A program made the position numbers and the translations under genes. From contig NZ_JAPFPW010000017.1 of NCBI RefSeq assembly GCF_026155325.1, forward strand, positions 1 through 62,602: 62,602 bases of DNA, written 5' to 3'. This DNA comes from Desulfobotulus pelophilus. GTDB taxonomy: Bacteria > Desulfobacterota > Desulfobacteria > Desulfobacterales > ASO4-4. Positions 53,524 to 62,602 of this stretch are shown piece after piece (the stretch's first letter is position 1; each line of letters begins with the position of its first letter). Below the pieces are notes generated by a model. It ran no database searches. It was not told the origin of the DNA and saw only the letters and a program-made list of their open reading frames with translations.

Positions 53524-54621
53524 ATGAGGATTCTCGTTACAGGTGGCGCGGGGTTTATTGGCTCTGCACTGATCCGTTATATTATCGAAAACACCACAGA
53601 CAGCGTTGTTAATGTGGATAAGCTTACCTATGCGGCGAACCTGGAATCCCTCGGACAGGCTGCCCATAATCCAAGGTATGCCTTTGAGCAAGTGGATATC
53701 GGCAATGGCAGTGAGCTTCAGCGGGTTTTTGACACCCACAGGCCGGATGCGGTGATGCACCTTGCTGCGGAAAGCCATGTGGACAGATCCATAGACGGGC
53801 CAGCGGCCTTCATTGAAACCAACTTGGTGGGTACGGCTACCCTCCTCGAAGTATGCAGGGCCTTCTGGATGACCCTCCCTGAGGAGGCGAAGATCGCCTT
53901 TCGCTTTCATCATATTTCAACGGATGAGGTTTTTGGCGATCTTGACGAAAGCGAAGCTGCCTTCACGGAGACCACTTCCTATGCGCCCAGTTCCCCCTAT
54001 TCAGCCAGCAAGGCCGGTTCCGATCATCTGGTACGAGCATGGCACAGAACCTACGGCCTTCCCGTTCTGGTGACAAACTGCTCCAACAATTACGGGCCGT
54101 ATCATTTTCCGGAAAAGCTCATTCCCCACATGATTCTCAACGCTCTGCACGGAAAATCCCTTCCCGTTTACGGAGACGGCCGGCAGATACGGGACTGGCT
54201 GTATGTGGAAGATCATGTCCGCGCCCTCTACCTTGTATTATGCCGTGGCCCTGTTGGTGAAACCTTCAATATCGGCGGCCACAACGAAAAGAGAAATATG
54301 GAGGTGGTGGAAACCATCTGTGATCTTTTGGAGGAAATGGCACCGGAAAACCCCAACAGCCTGAAAAGCGGCAATCCTTACGGATTCAGAGGCCTTATCC
54401 GTTTTGTGACGGACAGGCCGGGTCATGATCTGCGCTATGCCATGGATGCCTCAAAAATGGAAAGGGATCTTGGCTGGAAGCCGGAGGAAAGCTTTGAAAC
54501 GGGGCTGAGAAAGACAGTACGCTGGTACCTTGATAATGAAGACTGGTGGCAACGGGTACTGAATGGGGCATACAGGCTGGAAAGACTGGGCTGCGACAGC
54601 CCCATGGAGGCATGGGTATGA
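53524..54621 (+). CDS. rmlB: dTDP-glucose 4,6-dehydratase
   Basis: 365 residues. N-terminal nucleotide motif GGAGFIGS, catalytic STDEVFGD (Asp-Glu) and YSASK (Tyr-x3-Lys) are all present. It converts dTDP-glucose to dTDP-4-keto-6-deoxyglucose with NAD+ recycled in the active site. The start at 53524 is the normal SDR N-terminus ([10 protein letters not shown]); the longer frame to 53416 covers the promoter. Stop and rmlA start overlap (ATGA). First gene of the dTDP-amino-sugar operon. Confidence 0.96.
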   Translation: MRILVTGGAGFIGSALIRYIIENTTDSVVNVDKLTYAANLESLGQAAHNPRYAFEQVDIGNGSELQRVFDTHRPDAVMHLAAESHVDRSIDGPAAFIETNLVGTATLLEVCRAFWMTLPEEAKIAFRFHHISTDEVFGDLDESEAAFTETTSYAPSSPYSASKAGSDHLVRAWHRTYGLPVLVTNCSNNYGPYHFPEKLIPHMILNALHGKSLPVYGDGRQIRDWLYVEDHVRALYLVLCRGPVGETFNIGGHNEKRNMEVVETICDLLEEMAPENPNSLKSGNPYGFRGLIRFVTDRPGHDLRYAMDASKMERDLGWKPEESFETGLRKTVRWYLDNEDWWQRVLNGAYRLERLGCDSPMEAWV

Positions 54622-55496
54622 CAATGAAAGGCATTCTGCTGGCTGGCGGATCCGGAACAAGGCTCTACCCCATCACAAGAGGCGTATCCAAGCAGCTTTT
54701 GCCCATCTACGATAAGCCCATGATCTACTATCCCCTTTCCGTTCTCATGCTGGCGAGTATCCGGGATATCCTTGTGATTACAACCCAGGAAGATCAGTCT
54801 TCTTACCAAAGGCTGCTGGGTGATGGTTCGGATTTTGGTATCTCTTTGAGCTATGCCGTGCAGCCCAGCCCGGATGGTCTGGCCCAGGCCTTCATCATTG
54901 GTGAAGACTTTATCGGAAAAGACGGGGTATGCCTCATTCTGGGAGACAACATCTTTTACGGTCAGGGCTTTTCACCTAAGCTCAAAGAGGCCGCAGCCAG
55001 AGAAAATGGAGCCACTGTATTCGGATATCAGGTGAAAGATCCGGAACGCTTTGGCGTTGTCGCCTTTGATAAGAACAGGCGGGCGGTTTCCATTGACGAA
55101 AAACCCGTAAAGCCGAAATCCAATTATGCTGTTACAGGCCTTTATTTCTACGACAATGATGTCGTGAGTATTGCAAAAGAGGTAAAGCCATCGGACAGGG
55201 GAGAACTTGAGATTACCAGCATCAATCAGGAATATCTGAAGCGTAAGACGCTGCATGTGGAGCTTTTGGGCAGGGGTTTTGCCTGGCTGGATACGGGGAC
55301 CCATGAAAGTCTTTTGGATGCTGGCATGTTTGTGCAGACCTTAGAGACGCGGCAGGGTCTGAAGCTTGCATGTCTTGAAGAAATTGCCCTGAACAATGGC
55401 TGGCTTGATCGGGTGGCAATTCAAAGAACTGGCGAGAGTCTTGAGAAGACAGGATATGGTAAGTATTTGTTGAGTCTTTGTGGGGAAAGAACATGA
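54618..55496 (+). CDS. rmlA: glucose-1-phosphate thymidylyltransferase
   Basis: 292 residues with [20 protein letters not shown] near the start, [10 protein letters not shown], and catalytic GDNIFYG and DTGTHESL segments. It makes dTDP-glucose from dTTP and glucose-1-phosphate. GGAGG lies 7 nt before ATG 54618, which overlaps the rmlB stop. It feeds the rmlB product pathway. rmlC and rmlD are absent here, so rhamnose is not the product of this cluster. Confidence 0.96.
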   Translation: MTMKGILLAGGSGTRLYPITRGVSKQLLPIYDKPMIYYPLSVLMLASIRDILVITTQEDQSSYQRLLGDGSDFGISLSYAVQPSPDGLAQAFIIGEDFIGKDGVCLILGDNIFYGQGFSPKLKEAAARENGATVFGYQVKDPERFGVVAFDKNRRAVSIDEKPVKPKSNYAVTGLYFYDNDVVSIAKEVKPSDRGELEITSINQEYLKRKTLHVELLGRGFAWLDTGTHESLLDAGMFVQTLETRQGLKLACLEEIALNNGWLDRVAIQRTGESLEKTGYGKYLLSLCGERT

Positions 55497-55891
55497 CCCT
55501 GTTTCGCTGGATTGATTTTGCCGTTCGTGGTGATGAAAGAGGCTTTCTTGTGGTTATTGAAGAGGGCAAGAATATCCCCTTTGAGATAAAGCGGGTATAC
55601 TATATTTTTGGAACCGAAGAAGGCGTTGCCAGAGGGTTCCATGCCCATAAATCCTTGCAGCAGGTGGCGGTCTGTGTCCGTGGGAAATGCAGAATGATTC
55701 TGGATAATGGCAGAGTCCGTGGAGAAGCATGGCTGGATTCACCGTCAAAGGGTCTTCTGGTTGGGGATATGGTCTGGCGCGAGATGCATGATTTCAGTCC
55801 GGACTGTGTGCTGATAGTCTTTGCGAATGAGTATTATGATGAAGGGGATTATATTAGGGATTATCAGAATTTTTTGGAGCTACTATTATGA
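55493..55891 (+). CDS. fdtA: FdtA/QdtA-like sugar 3,4-ketoisomerase (cupin)
   Basis: 132 residues, WxcM-like cupin. The [23 protein letters not shown] region supplies the metal-independent catalytic His, and the [16 protein letters not shown] tail is typical. It isomerises dTDP-4-keto-6-deoxyglucose to the 3-keto sugar, either galacto or gluco form, which cannot be told from sequence alone. The ATG at 55493 overlaps the rmlA stop (ATGA). It is followed by a transferase and an FdtB-like aminotransferase, together giving a 3-amino-3,6-dideoxyhexose. Confidence 0.87.
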   Translation: MTLFRWIDFAVRGDERGFLVVIEEGKNIPFEIKRVYYIFGTEEGVARGFHAHKSLQQVAVCVRGKCRMILDNGRVRGEAWLDSPSKGLLVGDMVWREMHDFSPDCVLIVFANEYYDEGDYIRDYQNFLELLL

Positions 55892-56643
55892 CTATTCATT
55901 CAACAGCCATTGTCTCTTCTGCTGCCAGAATAGGAAAAAATGTCCATATTGGGCCGTTTACAATAGTTTATGATAATGTGAGTATTGCCGATAATGTGAT
56001 CATAGAAAGTCATTGTGAGATTGGGGTTTCCAATCATCTGTCAGAAGGGAAAAACTTATTTATAGGTGGCGATTCTCATATTCGGTCACATTCTATTTTC
56101 TATGAAGGTTCAATTTTTGAGGAAAAGCTTGTTACGGGTCACAGGGTAACTGTCAGAGAAAATACTAAATCAGGTAAAAACCTTCAGATTGGTACATTGA
56201 GCGATATTCAAGGGTACTGTAGCTTTGGGAACTATGTTCGTTTACACAGCAATGTTCATATAGGACAGCAAAGCATTATAGGGGATTTTGTATGGATTTT
56301 TCCCTATAGTGTATTAACCAATGATCCGCATCCCCCCAGTAATATTATGCAGGGCGTAACAGTAGATGATTTTGCTGTCATCGCCACAATGTCCGTAATC
56401 CTTCCGGGAGCACATGTTTCAAAGGGTGTACTCGTTGGAGCGCATTCTTTACTGAAAGGTTCTACGGAAGAAGATTTTGTTTATGCGGGCTCTCCTGCTA
56501 AAAAAACTTGTAAGACATTAGTAATAAAACTCCAGGATGGCTCCCAAAAGGCAGCCTATCCGTGGAGAAAGCATTTTTTTCGTGGATATCCGGTAGATGT
56601 TGTAAAAAACTGGGAAAAAATTGCTTCTGAAACATTAAGGTAG
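55888..56643 (+). CDS. left-handed beta-helix (hexapeptide) acyltransferase, FdtC-like candidate
   Basis: 251 residues with regular hexapeptide repeats (ARIGKNVHIGPFTIVYDN, and IGDFVWIFPYSVLTNDPHPP) that build a left-handed helix. The C-terminal GAHVSKGVLVGAHSLLKG repeat is followed by SPAKK and a helical tail. The best fit is an N- or O-acetyltransferase that acts on the 3-amino sugar. The DNA is clearly more AT-rich than rmlA/rmlB. The start overlaps the fdtA stop by 4 nt. Confidence 0.8.
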   Translation: MTIHSTAIVSSAARIGKNVHIGPFTIVYDNVSIADNVIIESHCEIGVSNHLSEGKNLFIGGDSHIRSHSIFYEGSIFEEKLVTGHRVTVRENTKSGKNLQIGTLSDIQGYCSFGNYVRLHSNVHIGQQSIIGDFVWIFPYSVLTNDPHPPSNIMQGVTVDDFAVIATMSVILPGAHVSKGVLVGAHSLLKGSTEEDFVYAGSPAKKTCKTLVIKLQDGSQKAAYPWRKHFFRGYPVDVVKNWEKIASETLR

Positions 56644-56671
56644 TTTTTTGTAAAGGACAGGAATCAGAAAG

Positions 56672-56962
56672 ATGAAGGTTAAAGTCATAAAACAGGGTTC
56701 GAGTTATGTCCTTCCGATTCTGGAAAATACGGATCTGGAGCTGGATTCTTTTTATGTGGAGATAGACCCTTCCCTTGAAGTCATGCTGCCCCGGGTTGGT
56801 CAGAGCAATACCATCCATAAGCTCAGGGAGCTCAATGATACCTTGGGCGTGAATGATTATCTTTCCTTCAAATTGAATAATTTGTCTTTGCACTATACAT
56901 ATGCGGCTTCACGGAATGAATCTGACGGTCTTTTTGATGCATTGAGATCAAAACATCTTTAA
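56672..56962 (+). CDS. small unknown protein in the sugar operon
   Basis: 96 residues, start MKVKVIKQGSSYVLPILENT. GGACAGGAATCAGAAAG precedes the ATG. No signal or membrane segment. The N-terminus (Lys-Val-Ile-Lys-x-Gly-x-Ser-Tyr) has the look of an AbrB-type or antitoxin-like beta hairpin, but I cannot confirm a family. It lies between the acyltransferase and an antitoxin-like gene, and may belong to the inserted module rather than to the sugar pathway. Confidence 0.6.
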   Translation: MKVKVIKQGSSYVLPILENTDLELDSFYVEIDPSLEVMLPRVGQSNTIHKLRELNDTLGVNDYLSFKLNNLSLHYTYAASRNESDGLFDALRSKHL

Positions 56963-56980
56963 ATAAAAAAGGCGGATCCC

Positions 56981-57280
56981 ATGCATGCTATAAAATTCAA
57001 GGCCCAGATAAAAAGCGGCCGAATAGATGTGCCTGAAGCCTATCGTTATCTTGAATCCAGAACCATTGAAGTTATTGCCCTGTGCATAGAAGAAACTCCT
57101 GCGCTTTCAGGCGCAAACTCCCTTTCTCCCACAGATAGTGGGGTTATTTCCGATGAAGAACTTAATATAAACTGGAAAAAGCTTGCATCGGAAGGGTTGG
57201 CTGGCCTGAATGATGCTGGTTGTAAAATGACCCGTTACACTGAGGACCGGGGCCGGTATCTGGCGGAGAAATATCAATGA
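56981..57280 (+). CDS. antitoxin-like protein next to PIN domain
   Basis: 99 residues. The first 37 ([20 protein letters not shown] then [10 protein letters not shown]) resemble the beta-rich N-terminus of DUF2281/AbrB-type antitoxins. The C-terminal part ([20 protein letters not shown]) is the helical toxin-binding type segment seen in partners of PIN toxins. It ends in an ATGA overlap with the PIN-containing gene, the usual antitoxin-toxin arrangement. It would repress its own operon and neutralise the PIN ribonuclease (family knowledge, not shown here). Confidence 0.7.
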   Translation: MHAIKFKAQIKSGRIDVPEAYRYLESRTIEVIALCIEETPALSGANSLSPTDSGVISDEELNINWKKLASEGLAGLNDAGCKMTRYTEDRGRYLAEKYQ

Positions 57281-58824
57281 AAAAATTTGTTCTGGATAAC
57301 AATCTCATCATTGATTTTTTATCCGATGAAAGACTTGTAAAATATCCGGAATCCGGGAAAGTTTTTGAATTTCTGCAAAAGCCTGGATTTTCTTTTTATA
57401 TTAGTTCTTCTTCTCTGAATAATATCAGCGTTATTTTATTCCATGAATTTAAAGTAAGGCTTGGTAACAGGCTGTCTGCGAGGCAGATCAAAAAGCTAAT
57501 GGAACTTTGTATAAGAGATCTTCTGCTGAAAGTTTCTATTGCAAAAACGCCTTCCTACATGGAAATTGACTACGAAGATATCGAAGGTGCTCAGGTTGTT
57601 GCATCCGCGAAGGCGATCCATGCCTTTGTTCTTACCAGAGATAAGGGCATGCTCGAGAAATATCCGGACATAGCCATGCACCCAGAGATTTTTTTGCAGA
57701 AGCATGGTCAGTATGGAAAGTCAAATATCTCATTTATGGATCTGAAAGCCATTAACGAAATTCATGCTTCCGGTCTTGAAAGGGCCTTTGACGAGGTGCT
57801 GCACAGCGGCTGGTACATTCAGGGCCAGCAGGTGAAAGCTTTTGAGTCAGAATTTGCCGCATATTGTGGAACGCCCTTCTGTATTGGCGTTGCTAATGGG
57901 CTGGATGCGCTGATCCTGACCCTCAGGGCCTGGAAGGAAATGGGTAGGCTTAAGGATTGGGATAAAATCCTTGTACCGGCCAATACCTACATTGCCAGCA
58001 TTCTTGCCATAACGGAAAACCGTCTGATCCCCGTTTTGGTGGAGCCGGATCCTGCAACTTTTAATATCAGCCCTTCAGAAGTTCTTAAATCTCTGGATTC
58101 AAAAACAAAGGCCATTCTGCCAGTACATCTTTACGGACAGATGGCGGATATGTCTGCCATCCTGGAAATTGCGAGAAAGCATGATCTGCTGGTACTGGAA
58201 GATGCAGCCCAGGCCCATGGTGCTGTTATCGGTGGTAAAAAGGCAGGAAGCTGGGGGCATGCTGCATGCTTCAGTTTTTATCCGGGTAAAAACCTTGGGG
58301 CCTTAGGCGATGCCGGAGCCGTTACCACCCATGATGAAGAGCTGGCCCTCACCATCCGTGCCCTCGGCAATTATGGCAGCCATAAAAAGTATGAAAACCT
58401 TTATCAGGGAGTGAACAGCAGGCTGGATGAGATGCAGGCCGCCCTCTTGAGGGTGAAACTTCCCTCTTTGGATAGGGATATTAAAAAAAGACAGGTTGTG
58501 ACGAGGCTGTACATGGAAGGTATTACCCACCCTGAAATCTTGCTTCCAGCCTGGAAGGGAGATGCTTCCCATGTTTTTCATCTTTTTGTGCTGCGTTGTC
58601 AGAGACGGGAAGTCCTGCAGGCATATCTCGCTGAAAAGGGTATTCAGACCCTGATCCATTATCCTGTTCCGCCCCATAAGCAAAAAGCTTATGGGGTATG
58701 GAGCGGGATGGATCTGCCCGTTACGGAGCAGATTCACAGGGAGGTTTTGAGTCTGCCCATGGGGCCGACAATTCCTGATGATGAAGTATTTGAGGTGATA
58801 AAGGTTCTCAATGAATTTAATTAA
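57277..58824 (+). CDS. fdtB: PIN-domain::FdtB-like aminotransferase fusion ORF
   Basis: 515 residues in one frame. Residues 1-145 are a PIN domain: Asp7 ([12 protein letters not shown]), [11 protein letters not shown], then [14 protein letters not shown] and LTRDKGML with Asp101 and Asp122. Residues about 151-515 are a DegT/DnrJ/EryC1 aminotransferase of FdtB type: [24 protein letters not shown], Asp309 (LEDAAQAHG) and PLP Lys338 ([14 protein letters not shown]). Normal FdtB is about 365 residues. It would aminate the 3-keto sugar to give dTDP-Fuc3N or Qui3N. Base composition is AT-rich in the PIN part and GC-richer after about 57740. Adding one A to the AAA run at 57723-57725 would stop the PIN frame at CAT-TAA and open a separate frame from ATG 57713, so a frameshift or assembly error is possible. 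Confidence 0.85.
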   Translation: MKKFVLDNNLIIDFLSDERLVKYPESGKVFEFLQKPGFSFYISSSSLNNISVILFHEFKVRLGNRLSARQIKKLMELCIRDLLLKVSIAKTPSYMEIDYEDIEGAQVVASAKAIHAFVLTRDKGMLEKYPDIAMHPEIFLQKHGQYGKSNISFMDLKAINEIHASGLERAFDEVLHSGWYIQGQQVKAFESEFAAYCGTPFCIGVANGLDALILTLRAWKEMGRLKDWDKILVPANTYIASILAITENRLIPVLVEPDPATFNISPSEVLKSLDSKTKAILPVHLYGQMADMSAILEIARKHDLLVLEDAAQAHGAVIGGKKAGSWGHAACFSFYPGKNLGALGDAGAVTTHDEELALTIRALGNYGSHKKYENLYQGVNSRLDEMQAALLRVKLPSLDRDIKKRQVVTRLYMEGITHPEILLPAWKGDASHVFHLFVLRCQRREVLQAYLAEKGIQTLIHYPVPPHKQKAYGVWSGMDLPVTEQIHREVLSLPMGPTIPDDEVFEVIKVLNEFN

Positions 58825-60055
58825 GACTTCCCTTCTTGCCTTTATCGCTACAGCCGTAAAAATGATTGCAGGCCTTGTGATCAACAAGGCGGTTTCCATC
58901 TATATCGGCCCGTCCGGACTTGCCTTGGTCGGGCAGTTTCAGAATTTTATGCAATTAACGATGGCTCTTGCCAAAGGGCCTATAAATAGCGGTGTGACAA
59001 AATACACTGCAGAATATGGTAAGGAGAGTCCTAAAATACCCCTGTTGTTCAGTACAGCGTCCCAAATAAGCCTTATATGTTCAGTGGTGGTTGGTGCTGT
59101 AACCATTGCAGCGGCGCCATGGGCGTCAGAGTGGTTTTTAAAATCAGGAGACTTTTCATACATTTTTGTGCTTTTTGGTTTTACCGTTGTGCTTTTTGTT
59201 TTCAACAATCTGCTGCTGTCCATTGTCAACGGCCTTAAAGAGATAAAAACCTTTGTAAGTATAAATATCATACAAAGCCTTTACAGCCTTGTTTTTACAT
59301 CTCTACTTATCGTTTTTATGGGGCTTCACGGTGCTTTGCTAGCCTTTGCAACCAATCAGTCCGTAGTTTTTTTTGTAGTTTTATACGTTCTGCGAAAACA
59401 TTCCACCATCCGCTTTCATAATTTCCGTAAGGGTTTCAGTAGGCCGGAAGGTAAGAAACTTTTGGGTTACGCAGTCATGTCCCTGACTTCTGCTGCAACG
59501 GTTCCTGTCTCCCATCTGCTTATACGAAATTTTTTGGGAGAAACCCTTGGGTGGGATCAGGCTGGTTACTGGCAGGCTATCTGGTATATTTCCACCATGT
59601 ACCTCATGGTTGTGACCACATCTTTGAGTATTTATTACCTGCCAAGGCTTTCGGAGATTAAAGAAAGGGCTGAGCTCCGTAGAGAAATTCTAAATGGATA
59701 CAGCATTATTCTTCCCATAGTGATACTTCTGTCCGCGGGAATTTTTACCCTGAAAGATTTTATTGTTTGGCTTTTGTTTACCCCTGATTTTTATTCCATG
59801 CGGGAGCTTTTTCTGGTGCAGCTTGTGGGGGATGTTGTGAAAATTATAGCTTGGCTTCTTTCATACCTGATGCTGGCTAAGGCTATGGCCAGAGCGTTTA
59901 TCTGTACGGAAATTATTTTTTCTGCATCTTTTGTGGGTTTAACCTTTTATTTTGTCAGTTTTTATGGGCTGGTTGGAGTTACATATGCTTATGCAACTAA
60001 TTATATACTGTATTTATTGATACTGGTTTGGATTGTTAAGGGAGAAATTATATGA
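58811..60055 (+). CDS. wzx: Wzx-type polysaccharide flippase
   Basis: 414 residues, about twelve membrane helices, MATE-like O-antigen translocase of the WzxE-type ([29 protein letters not shown]). It moves lipid-linked oligosaccharide across the inner membrane. It overlaps the aminotransferase stop by 14 nt and the glycosyltransferase start by 4 nt. Substrate specificity is expected to follow the 3-amino sugar repeat unit. Confidence 0.88.
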   Translation: MNLIKTSLLAFIATAVKMIAGLVINKAVSIYIGPSGLALVGQFQNFMQLTMALAKGPINSGVTKYTAEYGKESPKIPLLFSTASQISLICSVVVGAVTIAAAPWASEWFLKSGDFSYIFVLFGFTVVLFVFNNLLLSIVNGLKEIKTFVSINIIQSLYSLVFTSLLIVFMGLHGALLAFATNQSVVFFVVLYVLRKHSTIRFHNFRKGFSRPEGKKLLGYAVMSLTSAATVPVSHLLIRNFLGETLGWDQAGYWQAIWYISTMYLMVVTTSLSIYYLPRLSEIKERAELRREILNGYSIILPIVILLSAGIFTLKDFIVWLLFTPDFYSMRELFLVQLVGDVVKIIAWLLSYLMLAKAMARAFICTEIIFSASFVGLTFYFVSFYGLVGVTYAYATNYILYLLILVWIVKGEII

Positions 60056-60957
60056 GCAGTATGTATAAGGACCAGCCTCTTGTAAGTATTGCCATTATAA
60101 CCTACAATCAAAAAAAATACCTTCGTAAATGTATAGAGTCTGTTCTTGTTCAGGATTATCCCAATATGGAAATCGTTGTGGCGGATGATTGTTCAACGGA
60201 TGGTACGCAGGATATGCTCAGGAAATATAATGAGCAATATCCCGGTAAATTTGTTTTGAAGCTAGCAGAAAAAAATCTTGGTATCACAGGGAACTCCAAT
60301 GTTGCCTTGTTTGCATGCAGCGGTAAATATATTGCTCTGACAGGGGGGGATGATGTTTTTTTACCTGGGAAAATAAGCAAGCAGGTCTCTATTATGGAGG
60401 GTTGTCCTGAAGTCTCGCTCTGTGGAACCTATACAAAGTTAATTGACTCTTCCAGTAGTGAAATAGCAATTAGGAAAGACCTCAAAAAAAGAAGTAACCC
60501 TTTTTATTCATTATGTGAATTGCTTGAATCCGCAAATAGCTTGATACCCGTTGTGAGTTATATCTTTAGGTCTAAGGATATCCCAAAGAATGGGTTTGAT
60601 TACCGCTTGCCAGTGGCTTCGGATAGCCTGTTTTATTACCATATCGGTAGCAAGGGCAAGATCTATGTTCTTCCGGATATTTTAACCTGTTATCGTATTC
60701 ATGAAAGTCATGCAAAAAATAAAGGCTACGTGGATGATAGTTTTGTATCCTTAGCATTAGCAGAGTTTTTTTTCCCACATTGCTATAAAGAGATAAAGAA
60801 GGCAAGAAGTAAATCGTATTACACAGCAGGAAGATACCACCATCGGGAGCTGGACTATCATTTGGCGCAATTAAGATTTAAAGCTAGTCTTAACTTATCT
60901 TTTACTACTAAAGCGCTAGTTGCTTATGTTTTATCTCGTTTTAGGATTGGCCTATAG
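60052..60957 (+). CDS. family 2 glycosyltransferase
   Basis: 301 residues. GT-A fold start SIAIITYNQKKYLRKCIESV, Asp motif VVADDCSTDGT, and the metal-binding Asp-Asp in TGGDDVFLPGK. It probably transfers the next sugar onto undecaprenyl-linked carrier on the cytosolic side. Acceptor and donor cannot be told. AT-rich, like most O-antigen transferases. Start overlaps wzx by 4 nt (ATGA). Confidence 0.88.
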   Translation: MSSMYKDQPLVSIAIITYNQKKYLRKCIESVLVQDYPNMEIVVADDCSTDGTQDMLRKYNEQYPGKFVLKLAEKNLGITGNSNVALFACSGKYIALTGGDDVFLPGKISKQVSIMEGCPEVSLCGTYTKLIDSSSSEIAIRKDLKKRSNPFYSLCELLESANSLIPVVSYIFRSKDIPKNGFDYRLPVASDSLFYYHIGSKGKIYVLPDILTCYRIHESHAKNKGYVDDSFVSLALAEFFFPHCYKEIKKARSKSYYTAGRYHHRELDYHLAQLRFKASLNLSFTTKALVAYVLSRFRIGL

Positions 60958-61386
60958 GCTTTTATATTCTGGTATTTTTTATTAGATAGTGTACTCTGAT
61001 TTTTCATCAAAAAAATAAAAAGCGATGATCCTGTAAAAACAGGACGATCTATTGATTGCGTCGAGCAAAATCTGTCACCAGCGGGGGGCGATCAATATGA
61101 CGCAAGGCAGTCGTGCAGCGCTTTAGCTGTTTGGGATGCCTTGTTATTTTTACGATTTGGTAGCTCTTATTGGAATAAATGTTGCTTGGGCTCAATCTGT
61201 AGGCGACTTCTGCGAGTTGATTGATCTGCCGCTTTACCGTTCAGTTTTTGGCCTTCACGCAAGGTTTTAAGAGTACAGCTCCTATATCCAAGGGGCTTTT
61301 GGACTGGGACATGTGTCGTTCCTTTTATTTTGACGATAGTAGCAGAATGACACAAAATTCTTGAACTTTACCGAATTGTGTTAACA
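60958..61386. other. gene-poor spacer with decayed coding traces
   Basis: No intact gene was found in this 429-bp stretch. On the minus strand two frames read like fragments: 61167-61355 ends SRLQIEPKQHLFQ, and a second frame near 61060-61160 reads KRCTTALRHIDRPPLVTDF. A hairpin (CCTGT-AAAA-ACAGG) is near 61030, and TTGCGTC / GACGCAA is inverted around 61056-61106. These may be remains of a mobile element or gene; identity not established. Confidence 0.4.
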
Positions 61387-62556
61387 ATGATTATTTTTGT
61401 ACGAAAAAAACGCATTGTATGGTTGCTTTTTTTTATTGCGTTTGCATTTTGTTTGAAATTAATCTTCAGCATTCAAGGAATGCCAGATTTGTATGTATAT
61501 TCAGGTGATATTCTGTTTGCGTTCATTTTACTATATTCTTATTTTAAAGAAGGCGTAAAAAAAGAGGATGTAAATCTTTTAACTGCAATAGCTACGTTTA
61601 TTTTGATTTATGCCATTTCGTCGTACTGGTCCGGTTCGAGCATGTTTGGTGCTTTTAAGGCATCTGCTAGGATTTTTTTGCCTATAATGGTGTGCCATAG
61701 GCTTTTATTTTATTCTAATACAAATATTTTTTATCCACTTATATTTAAGCTGGCTTGCCTTGTCATTCTGTTGGGTATTCTTCTTCTTCATTTTGGTTTT
61801 GTGTATCTTGAACCTATGTATGAACGATATCAGTGGTGGCCTCCAGCTTATTTTCAGAATCGGCATAGCACTGCATATGTAGTATTGTCTATGTATATAT
61901 TGTTTTGTGCTTTGTTTTGGAATACGTCACGGTATCGGTATTCGTATGATGCATTGGTTTTAATAGTAACCTTTTATTATATAAATAACTTACTTGGAGT
62001 TAGGACTGCAGTCGTTGCCTTGTTTGTATTTATAGCAATGCGGTTATTTAAGGAGTTAGCACTATCGTATTTTATAGTTATCAATTATTTGCTCATGTGT
62101 ATTATGGTGTTTTATATATTAGAAGATCCATTTAATGCTGGTTTCTCAGAGTATAGCAATTTGAGCTCTGGGCGTTTATCGATTTATTTAGAAAAAATGA
62201 ATCAATTGGCCAACAATGCTTTTTTGAATTGGTTTATAGGTAATGGATATGGTTCAGACTTGACTCCTTCACTTGCGTTGGGGAATGTGTATCTTAACGC
62301 GCATAATGATTTTTTGTCGTTGTTTATTGAAGTTGGTTTTATCGGCGTACTTACATTTTTGATAGCAATGCTGTCGTTATATGAACGTGCAAAAGCACAA
62401 AGTAGAGATCCAAATTTTTGTTTTGTCTTGTTTGTTGTGTTTTTATCAACGAGTATTATAAGTAACGGTATTATGGTTAGGCCGATTGCCTCATACTTGT
62501 TTTTTCTATCAATTGTTGCACTTGCTAAACAGCCTGGGCTTGTATCTGTTAAGTAG
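61387..62556 (+). CDS. wzy: O-antigen polymerase-like membrane protein (Wzy candidate)
   Basis: 389 residues, about ten to eleven membrane segments, with a large periplasmic loop toward the C-terminal part (SSGRLSIYLEKMNQLANNAF, then GNGYGSD and AHNDFLSLFIEVGF). The HNDFLxxxxExG motif is typical of Wzy/WaaL-type proteins. ATG 61387 is chosen; a GTG at 61378 is possible, and neither has a strong ribosome site. Very AT-rich. It lies outside the tightly overlapping operon, after the decayed spacer. Confidence 0.75.
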   Translation: MIIFVRKKRIVWLLFFIAFAFCLKLIFSIQGMPDLYVYSGDILFAFILLYSYFKEGVKKEDVNLLTAIATFILIYAISSYWSGSSMFGAFKASARIFLPIMVCHRLLFYSNTNIFYPLIFKLACLVILLGILLLHFGFVYLEPMYERYQWWPPAYFQNRHSTAYVVLSMYILFCALFWNTSRYRYSYDALVLIVTFYYINNLLGVRTAVVALFVFIAMRLFKELALSYFIVINYLLMCIMVFYILEDPFNAGFSEYSNLSSGRLSIYLEKMNQLANNAFLNWFIGNGYGSDLTPSLALGNVYLNAHNDFLSLFIEVGFIGVLTFLIAMLSLYERAKAQSRDPNFCFVLFVVFLSTSIISNGIMVRPIASYLFFLSIVALAKQPGLVSVK

Positions 62557-62602
62557 AGTGAGGTAAGTTGAAATATCGGACACCAAAGTTGTCATCCAAT
62601 CA

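Noticed and set aside
53524-55496. rhamnose (rmlABCD) pathway
   Set aside because: rmlC and rmlD are absent; fdtA- and fdtB-like genes follow, which points to a 3-amino-3,6-dideoxyhexose instead.
1-62602. CRISPR arrays, tRNA or rRNA genes, intact insertion sequences
   Set aside because: No regularly spaced repeats, no tRNA cloverleaf in the spacers and no intact transposase frame were found by reading; a covariance-model scan was not possible.

Overview
The window reads as an anaerobic, Gram-negative bacterium, most likely a deltaproteobacterial (Desulfobacterota-type) organism. Support for this: a glycyl radical enzyme (GRE) locus under a sigma-54-type regulator, a large DUF3683-type FAD/Fe-S oxidoreductase, outer-membrane machinery (TamA/TamB, an O-antigen-type cluster, LolA-like and beta-barrel proteins) and several large signalling proteins. 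The taxonomic assignment is inference; no rRNA or tRNA gene was found.

Layout. (1) 1-0.8 kb: a small membrane protein behind a structured leader. (2) 0.84-9.14 kb: a sigma-54 activator divergent from a GRE operon, hpdB-hpdC-MFS transporter-hpdA-DUF4125, closed by a clear terminator. The large subunit carries the residues expected of 4-hydroxyphenylacetate decarboxylase (p-cresol formation), but the small subunit has lost one of its two Fe-S cluster sites. (3) 9.4-15.8 kb: amino-acid-type periplasmic binding protein, chemoreceptor, periplasmic Ntn (C45-like) hydrolase and a three-gene Trp/Tyr-type ABC importer. (4) 15.85-19.6 kb (minus): potABCD polyamine importer. (5) 19.9-27.7 kb (minus): radical SAM/SPASM protein, bacterioferritin, and an MMPL-type RND exporter operon with LolA-like and beta-barrel partners behind a TetR regulator with two recognisable operators. 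(6) 27.8-32.5 kb: a hybrid kinase with phosphotransfer domain overlapping a REC-PAS-GGDEF-EAL protein. (7) 32.6-52.9 kb: a possible 42-residue protein, DUF6125 protein, lipoprotein, the 1223-residue FAD/Fe-S protein, RF3, EamA transporter, EttA, periplasmic cyclophilin, TamB, TamA, Ski2-like helicase and a VanZ-like protein. (8) 53.5-62.6 kb: a polysaccharide cluster making a dTDP-3-amino-3,6-dideoxyhexose (rmlB, rmlA, fdtA-like, hexapeptide transferase, fdtB-like), flippase, glycosyltransferase and polymerase.

The two most unusual points are in regions 2 and 8. In region 8 a type II toxin-antitoxin-like module (antitoxin-like gene plus PIN domain) sits inside the sugar operon, and the PIN domain is in one continuous reading frame with the FdtB-like aminotransferase (515 residues). 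A single-base difference in an A-run would separate the two, so this is either a new fusion or a frameshift/assembly artefact. In region 2 the GRE small subunit appears to be a one-cluster version of HpdC.

Functional picture (inference): uptake of aromatic amino acids or their arylacetate derivatives (regions 2-3), fermentation-type decarboxylation of arylacetates, export or import through the OFA-type MFS protein, and chemotaxis toward a related solute. Most long open frames opposite the GC-rich genes are antisense shadows and are not listed.
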